From the NCBI GenBank assembly GCA_028583685.1, contig JAMXIF010001194.1, forward strand, positions 24,362,616-24,426,615: a stretch of DNA of 64,000 nucleotides, given 5' to 3'. The notes below the pieces were generated by a model. That model saw nothing but the letters and a program-made list of their open reading frames with translations, ran no database searches and was not told where the DNA came from. Below are positions 22,040-33,771 of the stretch, one piece after another. How positions within the stretch are numbered: position 1 is the first letter of the stretch; the number at the start of each line of letters is the position of its first letter. Position numbers and translations under genes: made by a program. The stretch comes from Petaurus breviceps papuanus. Its lineage: Eukaryota; Chordata; Mammalia; Diprotodontia; Petauridae.

Positions 22040-22195
22040 TCCTGTACAATATTTAAATGCTAATGTTGATGATAGATAAATTGGATATAATACCAGAGAG
22101 AAGGCACTTGCAGTGATGAGGAAATTCTAGGAAGAGCCTCTTACAGAAGGTGAGATTTGAGATGAATCTTGAAGGTAAGCAGATAGAGTGGTAGG
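22040..22195 (-). mobile_element. L2-type LINE fragment
   Basis: The text 'cttacagaaggtgagatttg' and 'gatgaatcttgaaggtaagc' is the reversed L2 segment also seen at 44200-44275 and 63440-63530. Confidence 0.55.
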
Positions 22196-22204
22196 CCTCA
22201 CAAG

Positions 22205-22745
22205 GTATGGGTCCTGGGAAACACTGCTCTCCCCCGCCCCCCAACTTTCCTTGAACTTTCTCATATGGCCAACTCTTGGTGTTCACCTGAGGCATCTACC
22301 CATCCCAGTCAACTGGCCTTTAATTGTGGTCCCATGCCCAAGCCTCCAATTTTCTATTACCTCTAGCCTGGCCCAAAGCCCTTTGTTGTCTGGATGCCAC
22401 TCCCCCCCTTCCCACACCTTATTTCCATCTAGAGCCCTTCTCTGTTCACCCCAGACTGCTTGGTCACTCCTTGATCACAACCAGATCTTCTCATAGTCTT
22501 TCTGTAGATAATGTCCATCCTGCCCCACCCTACTAAATTGCTCATATTCAATCTGGCCTGCTTGTCAATACAAGTGTCACAAATGCTCAGATTCTTAAAA
22601 TCTGGCCAATAGCACAGATTCTTAAAATCTTGCCCATCCCAACTGGTATTCTAATAAACCTTGTCTCTGGCTGAAAGAAGGCTTGGGTAGAATTAATTAG
22701 AGTCAAGACCCACGTGTTTGCCCTTGAATTCCAGGATTCTCAACA
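22205..22745 (+). mobile_element. Candidate solo LTR fossil
   Basis: A roughly 540-bp, C-rich block starting TGGG and ending CAACA. AATAAA at 22653-22658 is followed by 'ccttgtctctggctgaaag', the arrangement of an LTR R-U5 end. No second LTR or internal genes are seen. An internal direct repeat of about 27 bases lies at 22588-22634. Confidence 0.4.
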
Positions 22746-22759
22746 CCCCTAGACCTCAA

Positions 22760-22978
22760 CAGGCCTGGAGGCAGGAAGATTCATCTTCCTGAGTTCAAAT
22801 CTAGCTTCAGACACATGCCAGCTGTGTGACCCTGGACAAACCAATTAACCTTGTTTGTCTCAGTTTCCTCATTTGTAAAATGAACTGGAGAAGGCAATGG
22901 CAAACCACCCCAGTATCTTTGCCAAGAAATCCCAAATGGGGTCATGAAGAGTCAGACACAACTGAAAAAACACTGAAG
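22760..22978 (+). mobile_element. MAR1/MIR-type marsupial CORE-SINE
   Basis: tRNA-like head with 'ctgtgtgaccctggacaa', then the CORE-like 'cagtttcctcatttgtaaaa', then the marsupial 3' part 'tatctttgccaagaaatccc' ending in 'gtcagacacaactgaaaa'. This long form is typical of marsupial genomes. Confidence 0.85.
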
Positions 22979-22989
22979 GAGACAGAGAA

Positions 22990-24095
22990 GCCAACAACAA
23001 AAAGAAGTATTTATTAAGCTCCTACTGTGTGTCTCATGCAAAGGTGAGAAGAGAGAACATTTCAAACATGGAATCAGCAGGTTAAAAGGCTGGGATCAGA
23101 AAGTGGAGAATTGTGTACAAGGAGCTGCAAGTAGTTCAATATAGCTGGAGGAAAGCTTGTGTGGAGGGGAATAAAATACAAAGACACTGGAAAAGTAGGA
23201 AGAGGCCAGGTTGTGAAGGGCTTTTAAAAGCAAAACAGAAGATTTTATGTTTGATCCTGGAACTTAAGATGGAATGACTGGAGTTCATTGAGTATAGGGG
23301 GTAACACGATCAGACCACTTTTAGTGATGGTTTGGAATGCAGAGAAACCAGAATCAGGGAGAACAATTCAGGAAGCTATTGCAATAATCCAGGTAAAGAG
23401 GGTCTGAATTCGAGTGGTGGCTGTGTGAGTGCTAAGTGAGGGGAGAGATTTGCAATAGATGTGGAGATAGGACATGATTTGGAAAGGGTTTGGTTATGTG
23501 AGGGGAATGAGAGTGAGGGACTGAGGAAGATACTTGCCTTTCGAGTAAGGGTGACTAGGAGGATGTTGGTACTCATGACAGTAAGAAGAAAGTTCAGAAG
23601 AGAGGGTTTGATGAGGAAGAATGAGTTCAGTTTTGTACATGTTGATTTTGAGATGTCTCCTGGTAGGTATCTAGTTCAAGCAGGTGATGGGAGCTTAGAG
23701 GTCGAGACAGGTTAGGGCTTTATAAACAGATCTGAGAATCACCTGCATAGAGAAGATGGTGGAATCCATAAGAGCTGATGAGATTCACAGTGATCTGATA
23801 TGGTAGAAGTCCCCTTCAGGGACACTAGCAAGTAATGGGCATGACATGGATAAAGATTCGGCAAAATAGCCTGAAAAAGAGCAAACAGATTGGTATAACT
23901 TGGAAAGAGTTGTTACAAAAATCTACAGAGGATAGAGTAAACAGAAGGGTATGAACGCCTGTGTCAAAGGTTGCTGAGAGATCAAAAAGGATTGAGAAAA
24001 GGTCATTAGATATCGGCAATTAAGAGATCATTAGTAACCTTAGAGAGAGGAGTTTTCAGCTGAACGAGGACTGAAGCCAGATTGCAGATGATTTA
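22990..24095 (-). mobile_element. L2-type LINE, long antisense copy through the RT domain
   Basis: Starts with the reversed 3' tail ('gtatttattaagctcctact') and reaches the RT region. The minus-strand frame at 23825-24019 reads 'SILFDLSATFDTGVHTLL', matching the L2 motif LDLSAAFDTVDHxLLL (RT motif A). The copy is ancient with many lesions. Confidence 0.8.
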
Positions 24096-24099
24096 GAAG

Positions 24100-24342
24100 G
24101 GGACTAATTCTCTTTCCCATATGTCACATTCCATCTTCTGCTTCTGAGTTATGCAAAGGCTGTCTGTCTCTGGGACAGTACCTGCACCCCTCTCCACAAC
24201 CTGGAGTATTCCCTCTCCTCACATCCACATCCTGGAATACCGAGCTTCCTTCAAAATGTTCCTCTAGAGTCACCTCCTATAAAACAGGACTTTCCTGACT
24301 CCCTGAGTTATTATGCTCCTGACCCCTCTAAACTACTTAGTA

Positions 24343-24383
<41 letters not shown>

Positions 24384-24540
24384 GTATCCTCTCCATTATA
24401 ATATCCTTGAGGACAGACTTTCATTTTAGTCCATATCCCTAGTGTGGTCTGTGCCTGACACATAGAAAAACTTAATGTTTGTGGATTCGGATTTAAAAAA
24501 ATGAGTTCCCTGAAAGATTTTCTTTTAAGTTGACTATGTA
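24100..24540 (+). mobile_element. L2-type LINE 3' end with (GT)n
   Basis: Plus-strand L2 C-terminus and 3' end ('cttccttcaaaatgttcctc', then 'ccttgaggacagactttca'), with a (GT)n microsatellite at 24349-24382. Confidence 0.7.
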
Positions 24541-24569
24541 TCAAAAGTTCAAGTGCATTTAATAGCTGA

Positions 24570-25018
24570 CACTATAAGGCAGAATATTTTTCATTGAACA
24601 CAGTAACAATATTATATGATGATCAACTGTGAATGACAATTATTCTCAGCAATACAATGATCAAAGACAATTCCAAAGGACATATGATGAAAAATGCTAT
24701 CCACCTCCAGAGGAAAAACTCATGGAGTCTGAGGGATGATCAAAGCATACTTTTAAAACTTATTTTTGTTGTTGTTGTTGTTTTTTGGGGAGGACAGTGG
24801 TGGTTAGGGGAGGCTAGGTTTTCCTTCACAACGTGACTAATATGGAAATATGCTCTGCATGACTGCACATGTATAGCCTATATAAAATTGTTTGCTTTCC
24901 CAATGAGAGGGGAGGGGAAAGAGGATGGGAGAAAATTTGGAACTCAAATTTTTTTAAAATGTTAAAAATGGTTTTTATGTGTAATTGGAAAAAGTAAAAT
25001 ATTAATTAAAAAAAGGTA
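24570..25018 (+). mobile_element. L1 3' end
   Basis: Shows 'cagtaacaatattatatgat', 'gatcaactgtgaatgacaa', 'cagcaatacaatgatcaaag', the G-rich tract at 24780-24815 and 'atttggaactcaaa', ending in an A-rich tail. It is the same 3' terminus as 16111-16672. Confidence 0.85.
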
Positions 25019-25020
25019 GG

Positions 25021-28000
25021 ATGTTTTTAACTAAACCTGATTCAGAAATCCTCAATAACCAGGAGACACCAGATATGAAAAAAAAATTTTATTTTAAACC
25101 AAAATATCAAGCAGATACTGGCAAAAACAATATACAAAACAGAACTCAAAATGTCAACCCTTCCTCCCAAATCATCTCTGAGCAGGCACTGATAGGAAAC
25201 AAATATTCCCTTAGGAAAAGCAACTTTCAATTCCAGCTCTTCTGGTAAATGGAAGCCAAATAAAACCAATCTGTCTGTATTTACAGTTTTTATTTTATGG
25301 CAAACCTGTCTCTTGCACATGGTTTCAAAGTATTCTTTCTTCTAACTTTAGGGTTAAAAGTCCTGACCCATATAAGGAGAGCGGTGTCCTTTGAGGGGCA
25401 GGTGAGAAGAAACAATGCTAACTGGGACCTGTGTCCTAAAAGGCAGTGTTGTAGAATACATGTGCTACACTGCTAATTTACATAAATTAAAGAATGAAAA
25501 GAGCAAGATTTAAGGGGAGGGGCCCTGTTGTGTGCTGCTGTATATGAAAATGTTAACTACAGAAGCAACAACTAGCTTGCAGATGAGTTCAAGTGGGGTA
25601 TGATTTCTGTAAGTATACATCAGTATCTTCCAGAAGTCATACCTTCCTAGTTAAGGCCCCTTCATTACCCAATTCCACATCCTGGCCTTAGCCCAATATT
25701 TCCAAGTGAAGCAAAAGATTCAATTATTAAAATATTATTTAAAGGCTTCAAAATAACAAGAACTTTTTATTCAGTTAAAGTCAGCTTTTATTAGGTGCAA
25801 TGAATACTAAAAGTTAACTAAGGAGTCACAGTGATACTGACAGGGCTCCAAGATCACTGTAAAGAACAAATGGATCTACACCTTCACATATTTAAAAAAA
25901 AATCCTTTCCCTTTTATAAGAAAATCATTTTCTAATTATGTTGGAAACTTAAACTGGTAGCATTATCCTCTAAGACTATGGCCCAAAGGTCTGAGGCTGT
26001 CCTTCTCTGCTTGATTTTATCTAGACAGTGGCAAGTCCTTAAAAATAAAATACAGGTCTTCACAAGATGCACTTTTAGAAAAGTACTTTTTAGTGCTTGT
26101 GGTTTATCAACTCTTATAATGTATTGTTAGTGGAGTGAGAGAACAGTAAGCAAGACCATGAGCTAGAAGTCAAGAACATGCTAACAATGAATAACGAATT
26201 TTTGAATTTTGTTTGTGGCACTTAATTGTTGCTTTTGATTTGTGCTAAAACTGAATTTTCCTTCCATGGGTCAAGATGTCAAAATTAAGGGGAGAAAAGG
26301 TTTTCTGCTCTTGCTTTAAGAAAAAGAAATGAAACTGACCCACTTATTCCATTTTAGTCCTTTAGCTTCATTTATTAAAGAGATCATAGGATCATAGATT
26401 TAGAGCTAGAAAGGACTATGGATGTTACAGACAGCATGGAAACGGAAGACTGCAATTAGGTATTTAAAATAGAAAACCGTATGAAAGGCTTTTCCCAAGG
26501 GTAATAACCATTTTTTTATTAGTGACATGATTCTTATCACAACAGCACCCCATTAAGAAAGGAAAATATGAGGGTGACCATTGATAAGTCTGATATTCAT
26601 TGAGTACACAGAGCCTTCAAGATTGAGGACATTGACAAGATCAGCAGAGGATCCTAGGAGCATCAGAAAAACCTGTTGCTAGGTTGGCCTGCTGAACCAT
26701 TGCTAACATAGTAAGGCTACAGGGCTTAATGAAAGTGGTAAGTATACTTTAACCTACAGCACTGGGGGAACATTTAGCCTTTGGACTTAGGTTTGTTACA
26801 TCATGTATAAGATAATTTGAGTCAATACCATCACTCCCTTTTAGTTCCCTATACTTATATCATATGTAATCAGACTCCTACAGGTAATATGACTCATAAC
26901 TGAAGTATGAAAAAATTATTTTAAAAGTATCTATAAATAAGTCAATATTGGTATGTAACCAGATGACTCAAAACAAAAAAAAAAGTGAACAAAATTTAAT
27001 AGAGAGGACACCAGGGCTTCAGTAACTGACACAGTGAGAGAGTAGCAATATTGGATGAAAGTCACAAGTGAGAAGTGGAAATGTCTTAGGAAAAACAATA
27101 GATTTGTATATGAATCAATTCAAAGATGGAATATAGTGTGGTGCATTTAAAATAAGCTCCACTCAAAGCCACACTACATTAAATTAAGTCAGTTTTCTGA
27201 TGGCTTTAAATAGAGTAAAGAGATACTGAGTGACCTACTGGCCTGCTCATGCTGCCCTGATGTACTTAGGAAAAAGAATCCCCACAATTGCCACTAGCTA
27301 GACAATGAAATGAATGGGCTGTAGGGCTGTTACAGGAAATAAATGTAACTGGCTTGACCTATAAGCAAAGGTATAATTAGTCTATGAGGGCAGGAACTGG
27401 GCTATGGCCAAAATTTCCTTCAAAATACATGCATACACAAGTACACGTGCATGCACAAACATAAAGAAAAATGTATTTTAGGCCAGTGATGAGATTGTAT
27501 GGTTTTAGCTGCCCTAGTAAAGTAAACTTACAACACAGGACACACTCTATACCCAGAAAGAAGTATAAGAAAAATCACTTCAATAAATATTTTCACTTCC
27601 TTCTATTTCTTAAGAAATTATACCTGACAGCTTTCAAGTTCCTTTATCACCAAGCTCCCTGGAATAAGCTGTGAGGCTGCTGGAAAGAACACACACTGGA
27701 GCTGATCAGTCTTTCCCGATAAGTCAGGGGGCAATTCGAAGAAGGAATTTAAGAGTCAGCAAAGGCCAGAAAATTATGAAAAATAAAAAATTTAAATCCA
27801 AGAATTTCCAAATTGGTAACTTTAATTATAATTGTGACTCAGGCACTTTCGTCTTCCAGATTACTGCAAGATATTCTCCTGTATGTCCTTAGTCTTTGAG
27901 AAAGAATTTTTCCCTTTTTTAAAAAAAGAAAAGGGAAACTTCAAAGCTGATTACTGCAAAAACCACCTTTTCTTCTCTTTCTTTGACCCAGAATGCAACT

Positions 28001-30191
28001 TGGACCTCACAGTCAGGCAGACTTCAATGGTTTGATTCCTTACTATGCTCTGGTTATGAGCTAGGTTCTCCTAAACCCAGATCCAGAGCAGGAAAGAACA
28101 TCACTGCACACGATCTTTCTGCAGCCATCTATTTGTGCTGTTTTAAACTTTTAGGACTTAGCCACTTGGACTTGTGATTTAAATGTTATTGGCAAATCCA
28201 AATAGGTGCTCTGAGGCCAGGGAAAACCACTGCTGAGGCACATCCAACTGCTATTTAAGCAGGATTTGTATATACCAGGCTTCCAGTTGTTGAAGGCTCA
28301 GGTGGCAGAGATAGTCAGGCTAAGTCTGACAAAGTGGCTATAGTGGTGGCTGCTTGGAATCAATCTATGCTAACAAAGCTGCATGTGTGAGGTATGAGAA
28401 CAACATTTAGTAACCACCAAATTTAAATTTGAGAATCGTATAACCCAGTAACAACATTTAATATACTGTATGTACCTTATTCACAGATTTACAAAGAGTT
28501 GAGTTCCCTACCATTATATAAATCTTACAGTTATATTTCTGGTAACCTGTTATTGTTTTAATAACTATTTGGTGCATCCCAACACCTGGGCAAAACCTAA
28601 TCACAGGAACCCAGGTTTCTAGATGATAGGGGTATACTTAAGTTCCCAGGGTTCCTTCTTTACTACATGTGAAAGTAACACAATTTTTAAAACAACCTAC
28701 AAGCTGTTGTAATGGCCACTAAGAACCCAGGCTTACTTCTTCTCTGAACAGGGTCCCCAAGTCCTCGCATTGAGAAAAGCAAAGTAGCCCAAGAATTTTC
28801 AATATTGGTTCAGATAAGCTCATCATCAGATAATCTTATCTGATAAAAATTCTAACAGAATGCTAGGCCATTTAAAAAATATAAAACATACAAACTCCAG
28901 AGTCATCTTAGGAAATCTATATACGTAGCATTCTTTTGTTAAAAATGCTACAAATTTAACTTTCCCTGAATGTTGAAATGATTCTTTTTGAAATATTCAA
29001 ACTACTTGTTTAATCTGGCCTAGTCAGGATCATATATAGGACAAATAGACTGACTCATTAGCTCAATCTTCCTAGTTTGGGGTAAAATATTCACATTTAT
29101 TGGCCCCTCATGTGCCCTCTCCCCTCTTAGTACCCACCTTGAGACAGAGAAAGGAAGTTTGTGTCTCAGTGTGGCCTGCTTTGAACTCATTCACCTGCAC
29201 CTTGAAGATTCCTCTAAAGTTTTCTCCCAGACCTGTGTGTGTACACATATACATTATATAAACATATAATGTATATATAATTATAAAAGGAAGGGGGAGG
29301 AAGGAAACTATCCAAATTAAAACCTACAGAAAAACTGTGGGAAGACACCAAATCCATAGGATCCATGGATTTTCCACACTTGGGTATGGTCCCCAAGACC
29401 TTTATTATTGTCCCTTTTTTCCCTTGAACACTTCTCAGACCTCAGGCAAGGAACTTGGCTAGAATTGGGAAAAAACAAAACAAAACAGGCACATGTGACT
29501 ACTGATTTGCACCAAGTTGTGCAGATACTTGCCACCCCAAGCTCCTAAGTCTTATACAGACCTCATCTGGTGCAAAAATGCATTAACTGAACTTTACCAC
29601 ATACCTTATGCTGTAAACCAAACTAACCTTCACAGGAAATGACAAGAAAGTGACAGAAAACCCTGGGATTAAAACCCCAAGAATTGATATACAATGTTAC
29701 TGTTAGAGTACCAACATTTTCCTGAGGTTCTTTAGGTTCGCAATCACAAATATCTCTTCAATTTTTGTCATCCTCTACTTTTCATCCACCCTCCTATTTT
29801 ACCTAGACTTGTTTCTCACTAGTCATTCTCCTGCTATTTCTAAACATGAAACCATGCTATTAAGCAATAGATGGAAAAATACATATCCCAGGAAAAAAGG
29901 GGGAGAAAAGTTTAGTACTTGAAAATTTTTTATAAGTTGGTATAATTCATCTAACCTTTTTTTTTGTTTGTTTTTGGTGTTTTCTCTCTCTTTCTTTCTT
30001 TGGTTCAGCAGCCTCACCATTACCCACTTTAGCCAAGTTATCTCCAGTTTTGATTCCTTCTACCTTTTTTACCCTCATTTTCTTACTCTGCAGCACAGAC
30101 TGGGAAAAGGCAGCTCTCAAAGATACAATCCATTTTTAAGTATTCTGTTACAGGTCCATCTCCTCCTTTTTTTAAAGTTTTAATTTTTTTT
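25021..30191 (-). other. GMEB2: Probable GMEB2 3' UTR, repeat-poor 5.2-kb stretch
   Basis: Directly downstream of the GMEB2 stop codon lies the longest stretch of the window almost free of recognisable transposons. The one exception is a short MIR-like fragment at about 26380-26440. Minus-strand AATAAA polyadenylation signals occur at 29401-29406, 29096-29101, 26515-26520, 26371-26376, 25787-25792, 25766-25771 and 25289-25294. The exclusion of repeats and the position suggest a long 3' UTR with alternative ends. The actual cleavage site cannot be read from sequence alone. A second, short non-coding unit within the stretch is not excluded. Confidence 0.45.
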
Positions 30192-30838
30192 TTACTTCTG
30201 ATCATGATCTTCTGACACCGTGGTTACCTCAATGGTGGTATGCTCCTCTGATGTTGCCCCACTCTCCACAGCACTAGATGGCACGGTCACAATTGTACTA
30301 CCACTAGGAGACACCTGTGTTACGTTCTGTATGGCGGTGCCCAAGCCAGGCAAAGTGAGCAGCTGGAAAGGGCTCACCACTTTAACCACAGTGCTGCCAT
30401 CCTGCATTGCTGCTGTGCTGAGTACAGTGAGGTTGGAAGCATCAGGATGGATCTCCACAGTGCTGGGGAAATTAGAACCCGAAGAGGCCAATACAGTATA
30501 TCCCCCAAGTAGTGGTGAGGCTGGAGAACTAGCAGGAGAAACTTGGGTTGAACTTTTCCCCAATATGGTAGATGGAAGAGTAGATACCACTTTGCTCAGT
30601 GGCAGGTTGGCAAGCTGAGACACTGGTACTCCTTGGGTGAGGGCTATCTGTGCAGACTGGGTCAGTACTTGAGAGGTTATGGCAGCTGGCCCAGATGTAG
30701 CCCTAGTAAGTCGGGGACGTTTCATGGGCGGTGGAAGAGAGACAGGGGTCAAAGTCATTAGCACATTATTCAAGTGTTGGGATTTATGCTTCAGTTCCTT
30801 GGCTCTTTTCCGGTGCTCATCACACTGTTGCTCTAAAG
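30192..30838 (-). CDS. GMEB2: GMEB2 terminal coding exon
   Basis: Follows the acceptor 'ctcccctctttag' and completes the Ala codon split with the previous exon. It encodes 214 further residues and ends in a TAA stop at 30192-30194. It starts in the coiled coil (LEQQCDEHRKRAKELKHKSQ), then has the basic MKRPRL patch. The long Ser/Thr/Val-rich C-terminal region follows, with the conserved blocks SPLLGGYTVLASSGS, STVEIHPDAS and QLLTLPGLG, and the end reads EDHDQK. This tail is low in charge and resembles a transactivation or protein-interaction region. The frame is intact. Confidence 0.96.
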
Positions 30839-30909
30839 CTAAAGAGGGGAGAAAACAAGAAACAAAATGAGGCAAGCCAATGACTGAAAAAGTGTACCAT
30901 CTGCAACTG
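30839..30909 (-). other. Start of last GMEB2 intron side, no repeat
   Basis: Short intronic stretch upstream of the terminal exon, with the acceptor and a T-rich tract on the minus strand. It belongs to the 11-kb intron 30839-41890. Confidence 0.8.
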
Positions 30910-31375
30910 AAGTGGAATACAAAAACAACAAAAATGTATCAAATGACATACAATTATGCTGAGCACTGTGCTATGGTCCTAATTTAGTTAGGATCCCTCA
31001 GGCAAAACAAAGTGCCATAATATGAGCACTGTGGTTTGAGAGGGAAGGTTGTCCCTGACAGCAACACAGGTTTTATGAAGAGGTGATTATTTGAGTCAGA
31101 TGTTTAAGTATGGGTAAAATTCAGCATGCACAGAGTGGGAGAGAGGATGTGAGCAAAAGCACAAAGATCAGAAAACATGATGGATAAACTACTCAGGGCA
31201 CAGAGTGGTTCAATTTGACCGAAGCAGATCATGTTTGGAATGCAAAGAAGAGAATAAAATGAATTAAGGCTAGAAAGCAAAGGTGACATGAGATTGTAGA
31301 GGGCTTAGATTTATAGGCAGAGAAATTTCAACTTTATTTGATGGTTAATAGGGAATCACTGGAGATTCTTTTTTT
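30910..31375 (-). mobile_element. L2-type LINE fragment
   Basis: Reversed L2 segments: 'gctgagcactgtgctatgg', 'tgcacagagtgggagagagg' and 'gagattgtagagggcttag'. They run in the same order as other antisense L2 copies. Confidence 0.6.
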
Positions 31376-31689
31376 TTAATGATATCTTTTTGTTTTTATA
31401 TTAGCTTCTTTGCAAAATAAACCTTCTCCCTGCCCCAACCCCCTTCCTAATTTTTTTTAATAAAGAGGAAAAAAAATCAGGTAAGCAAAACCAGTAAACA
31501 CATCACCCTACACTAGGGGTACTTTCTTTCCATCCACCATGTTGCTATACACTGCAGACCAAAGACCATGCCTGGAAAAGTCAAGCCTTTCAGATCCTGA
31601 ACTCCTACCCAAAGGCTCGTGATGTTCTGTTTGTGCCTCTGATGATCTATTATATCTAAGACGGCTTCAGTTTTCTTCATCCTACACTC
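31376..31689 (-). mobile_element. LINE fragment (L1-like, antisense), part 1
   Basis: The text 'ccccttcctaattttttttaat' region and 'agcaaaaccagtaaacacat' resembles antisense L1-derived sequence. It is interrupted by a plus-strand L2 end and continues at 31975. Confidence 0.4.
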
Positions 31690-31974
31690 CAGCCATTTTC
31701 TTGCTATCTGATCTGTCACTAATCATGTACTCTGACCACCTTTCCAGCTCTAGACTCACAATCAAATCAGTAGTACCACTGGGAATGGATCAACTACCCT
31801 ATGGCTCTTCCACCATCTCTGTGACTTACCAAAACCTTCCAGATATTACTACCTTATATGTATTAACACCCACTATTAGAATGCAAGCACCCTTAGGGTA
31901 AAGATTGTCTCCCTTTTGAATCTGTTTCCAATGGCACTTAGCACAGTACTTTGCACATAATTAGTCTTTAAAAA
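31690..31974 (+). mobile_element. L2-type LINE 3' end
   Basis: Shows 'attagaatgcaagcaccctt', then 'ggcacttagcacagtacttt', then the 'taattagtctttaaaaaaatg' tail, the standard L2 3' end. Confidence 0.7.
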
Positions 31975-32699
31975 AATGTTTTATTCATCATTATCAACCA
32001 AGTATGAGAAAATACAATTTTCCACAACCCAAGGGAAAAAGGAGCATTTTCTCAATTCTTCTGCAGAGCCAAGCTTGATCATTATAATTACACAGCATTC
32101 AGGTTTTTTTATTTGCACTGTTGTGTTCATTGTGGATTATTTTCCTTGTCCTGCTTACTTCTCTAGCAGCAAATGAACATAACAATGCAAGCTGATAAAA
32201 ATGATACAAACAATAATTTCTGACCTGTGTACCTCCACCTATACAAAAGAATAAGGAGAAATGTACTCTCTTATCTCTTCTTTGGGACCTTGCTAGTTCT
32301 TTGTAATTTTGAGACATTTACTTTTGTTTTGTGGCTGTTATTCTTCATACTGATGTTGTTGTCACTGTGCATACTGTTTCCTTGGTTCTGATTACTTCAC
32401 TCTTCATCCAGTTCATTTAAGTTCACACTTCTCTTTAGTAATTACTTTTAGTAATTACTAGTAATAAATTCATAATTTCTTACAACATAGTAATATTCCA
32501 TTGCATTCATGTATCATGTTTTGTTTAGCCATTGCCCACTAGATGGGAATCTATTTTGTTTCCAGATATTTACTACCACAAAGGGCTACTACAAATATTT
32601 TGTTGTACACAAGACCTTTCAACCTCCTTAGGCTACATACCTAACAAAAGGATCTCTGGGTCAAAGGGCATGGACATTTAAGTCACTTTTTACCACCTA
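31975..32699 (-). mobile_element. LINE fragment (L1-like, antisense), part 2
   Basis: Antisense L1-like landmarks: 'gtaatattccattgcattca', 'gccattgcccactagatggg', 'aagggctactacaaatattt' and 'gatctctgggtcaaagggca'. They mirror the plus-strand L1 3' text at 11220-11430. Confidence 0.6.
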
Positions 32700-33190
32700 T
32701 CAATTAATCAATCAACAGGCATTTATTGAGCACTTACTTGCAAAGGCAAGAAGACAGATGATGGCTGGGTCAGGATGGGCTGAAGTAGGGAGGGACCTAA
32801 AGCAAGGAGACCAATTAAGTAGGCTATTGTAATAGTCAAAATCAGAGGTGAAAAGAGCCTGATCAAGTGGAGTGGCTGTGGGAATCAAGTGGGGCAAAGT
32901 ATGCAATATACGTGAAGAAAGGACATGATCTGGCAACTGACAGGAGATATGGGTTGAGTGAGAATGAGGATATAGGGATAAGACTGAGGTTGTGAACCTG
33001 GGTTTTGGGAGAAGGATGGCAGTACCCTGGACAGTTCCAGAGAAGTTCAGAAGAGTAGAATTAGGAAAAAAAGATGAGTTCTGTTTTGGACATGTTGAGT
33101 TTGAGATGCCTATATGAGCCTTACAGTTCAAAATGTTGAACAGGCAACTTATGAGGCAGGATTAGAGCTCAGGAAAAGACTAGAACTAGA
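32700..33190 (-). mobile_element. L2-type LINE fragment
   Basis: Reversed L2: tail 'caggcatttattgagcactt', then 'ggctattgtaatagtcaaaa', then 'gttctgttttggacatgttg'. An internal portion is deleted between the tail and the body. Confidence 0.75.
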
Positions 33191-33194
33191 GATC

Positions 33195-33595
33195 CATACT
33201 GATCTATCCAAGCCTGAGTACTGGAAGCTACATTCACTCCTTCACACAAAGATGGAAAAAAATCACACAACTGTTTTGGCTGGGTCTACTACAAATGCAT
33301 GGTACACAATATCAACTGGGCTCTCACTGCTACTAGGCAATCCTTCTACATTTCCCTTGTCAACTTATTATTCCACTCTCAACAGAAATACTTTCAAACT
33401 TTTTCAACCTTTCTGAAATCTCTCATGGCTCCCACTCTACCTCTCCTCACCACTGAGAACCTTGCTTCATATTTTACAGGAAAAATTGAGGCTATTCACT
33501 GTGAACGCCCTCTTCTACCCTCTTCCTCATCTCTTACCACTCATATGCTTTCTGCTACTATCTCCTCCTTTACCCTTGTCTTAGAAAAGGTGGCC
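33195..33595 (+). mobile_element. L2-type LINE, 5' part of a long sense copy
   Basis: Pyrimidine-rich L2 text that continues beyond the SINE at 33596-33758. Confidence 0.55.
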
Positions 33596-33758
33596 CTGGG
33601 GTGGCTAGGTGGCACAGTGAATCATCAGCCCTGGAGTCAGGAGGACCTGAGTTCAAATCCATCCTCAGACACTTGACACTTACTAGCCGTGTGACCTTGG
33701 GCAAGTCACTTAACCCCAATTGCCCTGCCTTCCCCCCTCCATAAACAAAAATAAAGAA
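33596..33758 (+). mobile_element. tRNA-derived SINE, family A, with TSD
   Basis: Flanked by AGAAAAGGTGGCC at 33583-33595 and 33759-33771. It carries a small internal deletion in the head ('gtgaatcatcagccctgg') and splits the L2 copy. Confidence 0.95.
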
Positions 33759-33771
33759 AGAAAAGGTGGCC

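Noticed and set aside
30220-30618. 132-residue open frame on the plus strand
   Set aside because: It is the antisense shadow of the GMEB2 terminal exon, whose minus-strand frame matches the family throughout.
33299-33676. 125-residue open frame on the plus strand
   Set aside because: It runs from L2 text into a SINE and is a chance frame.
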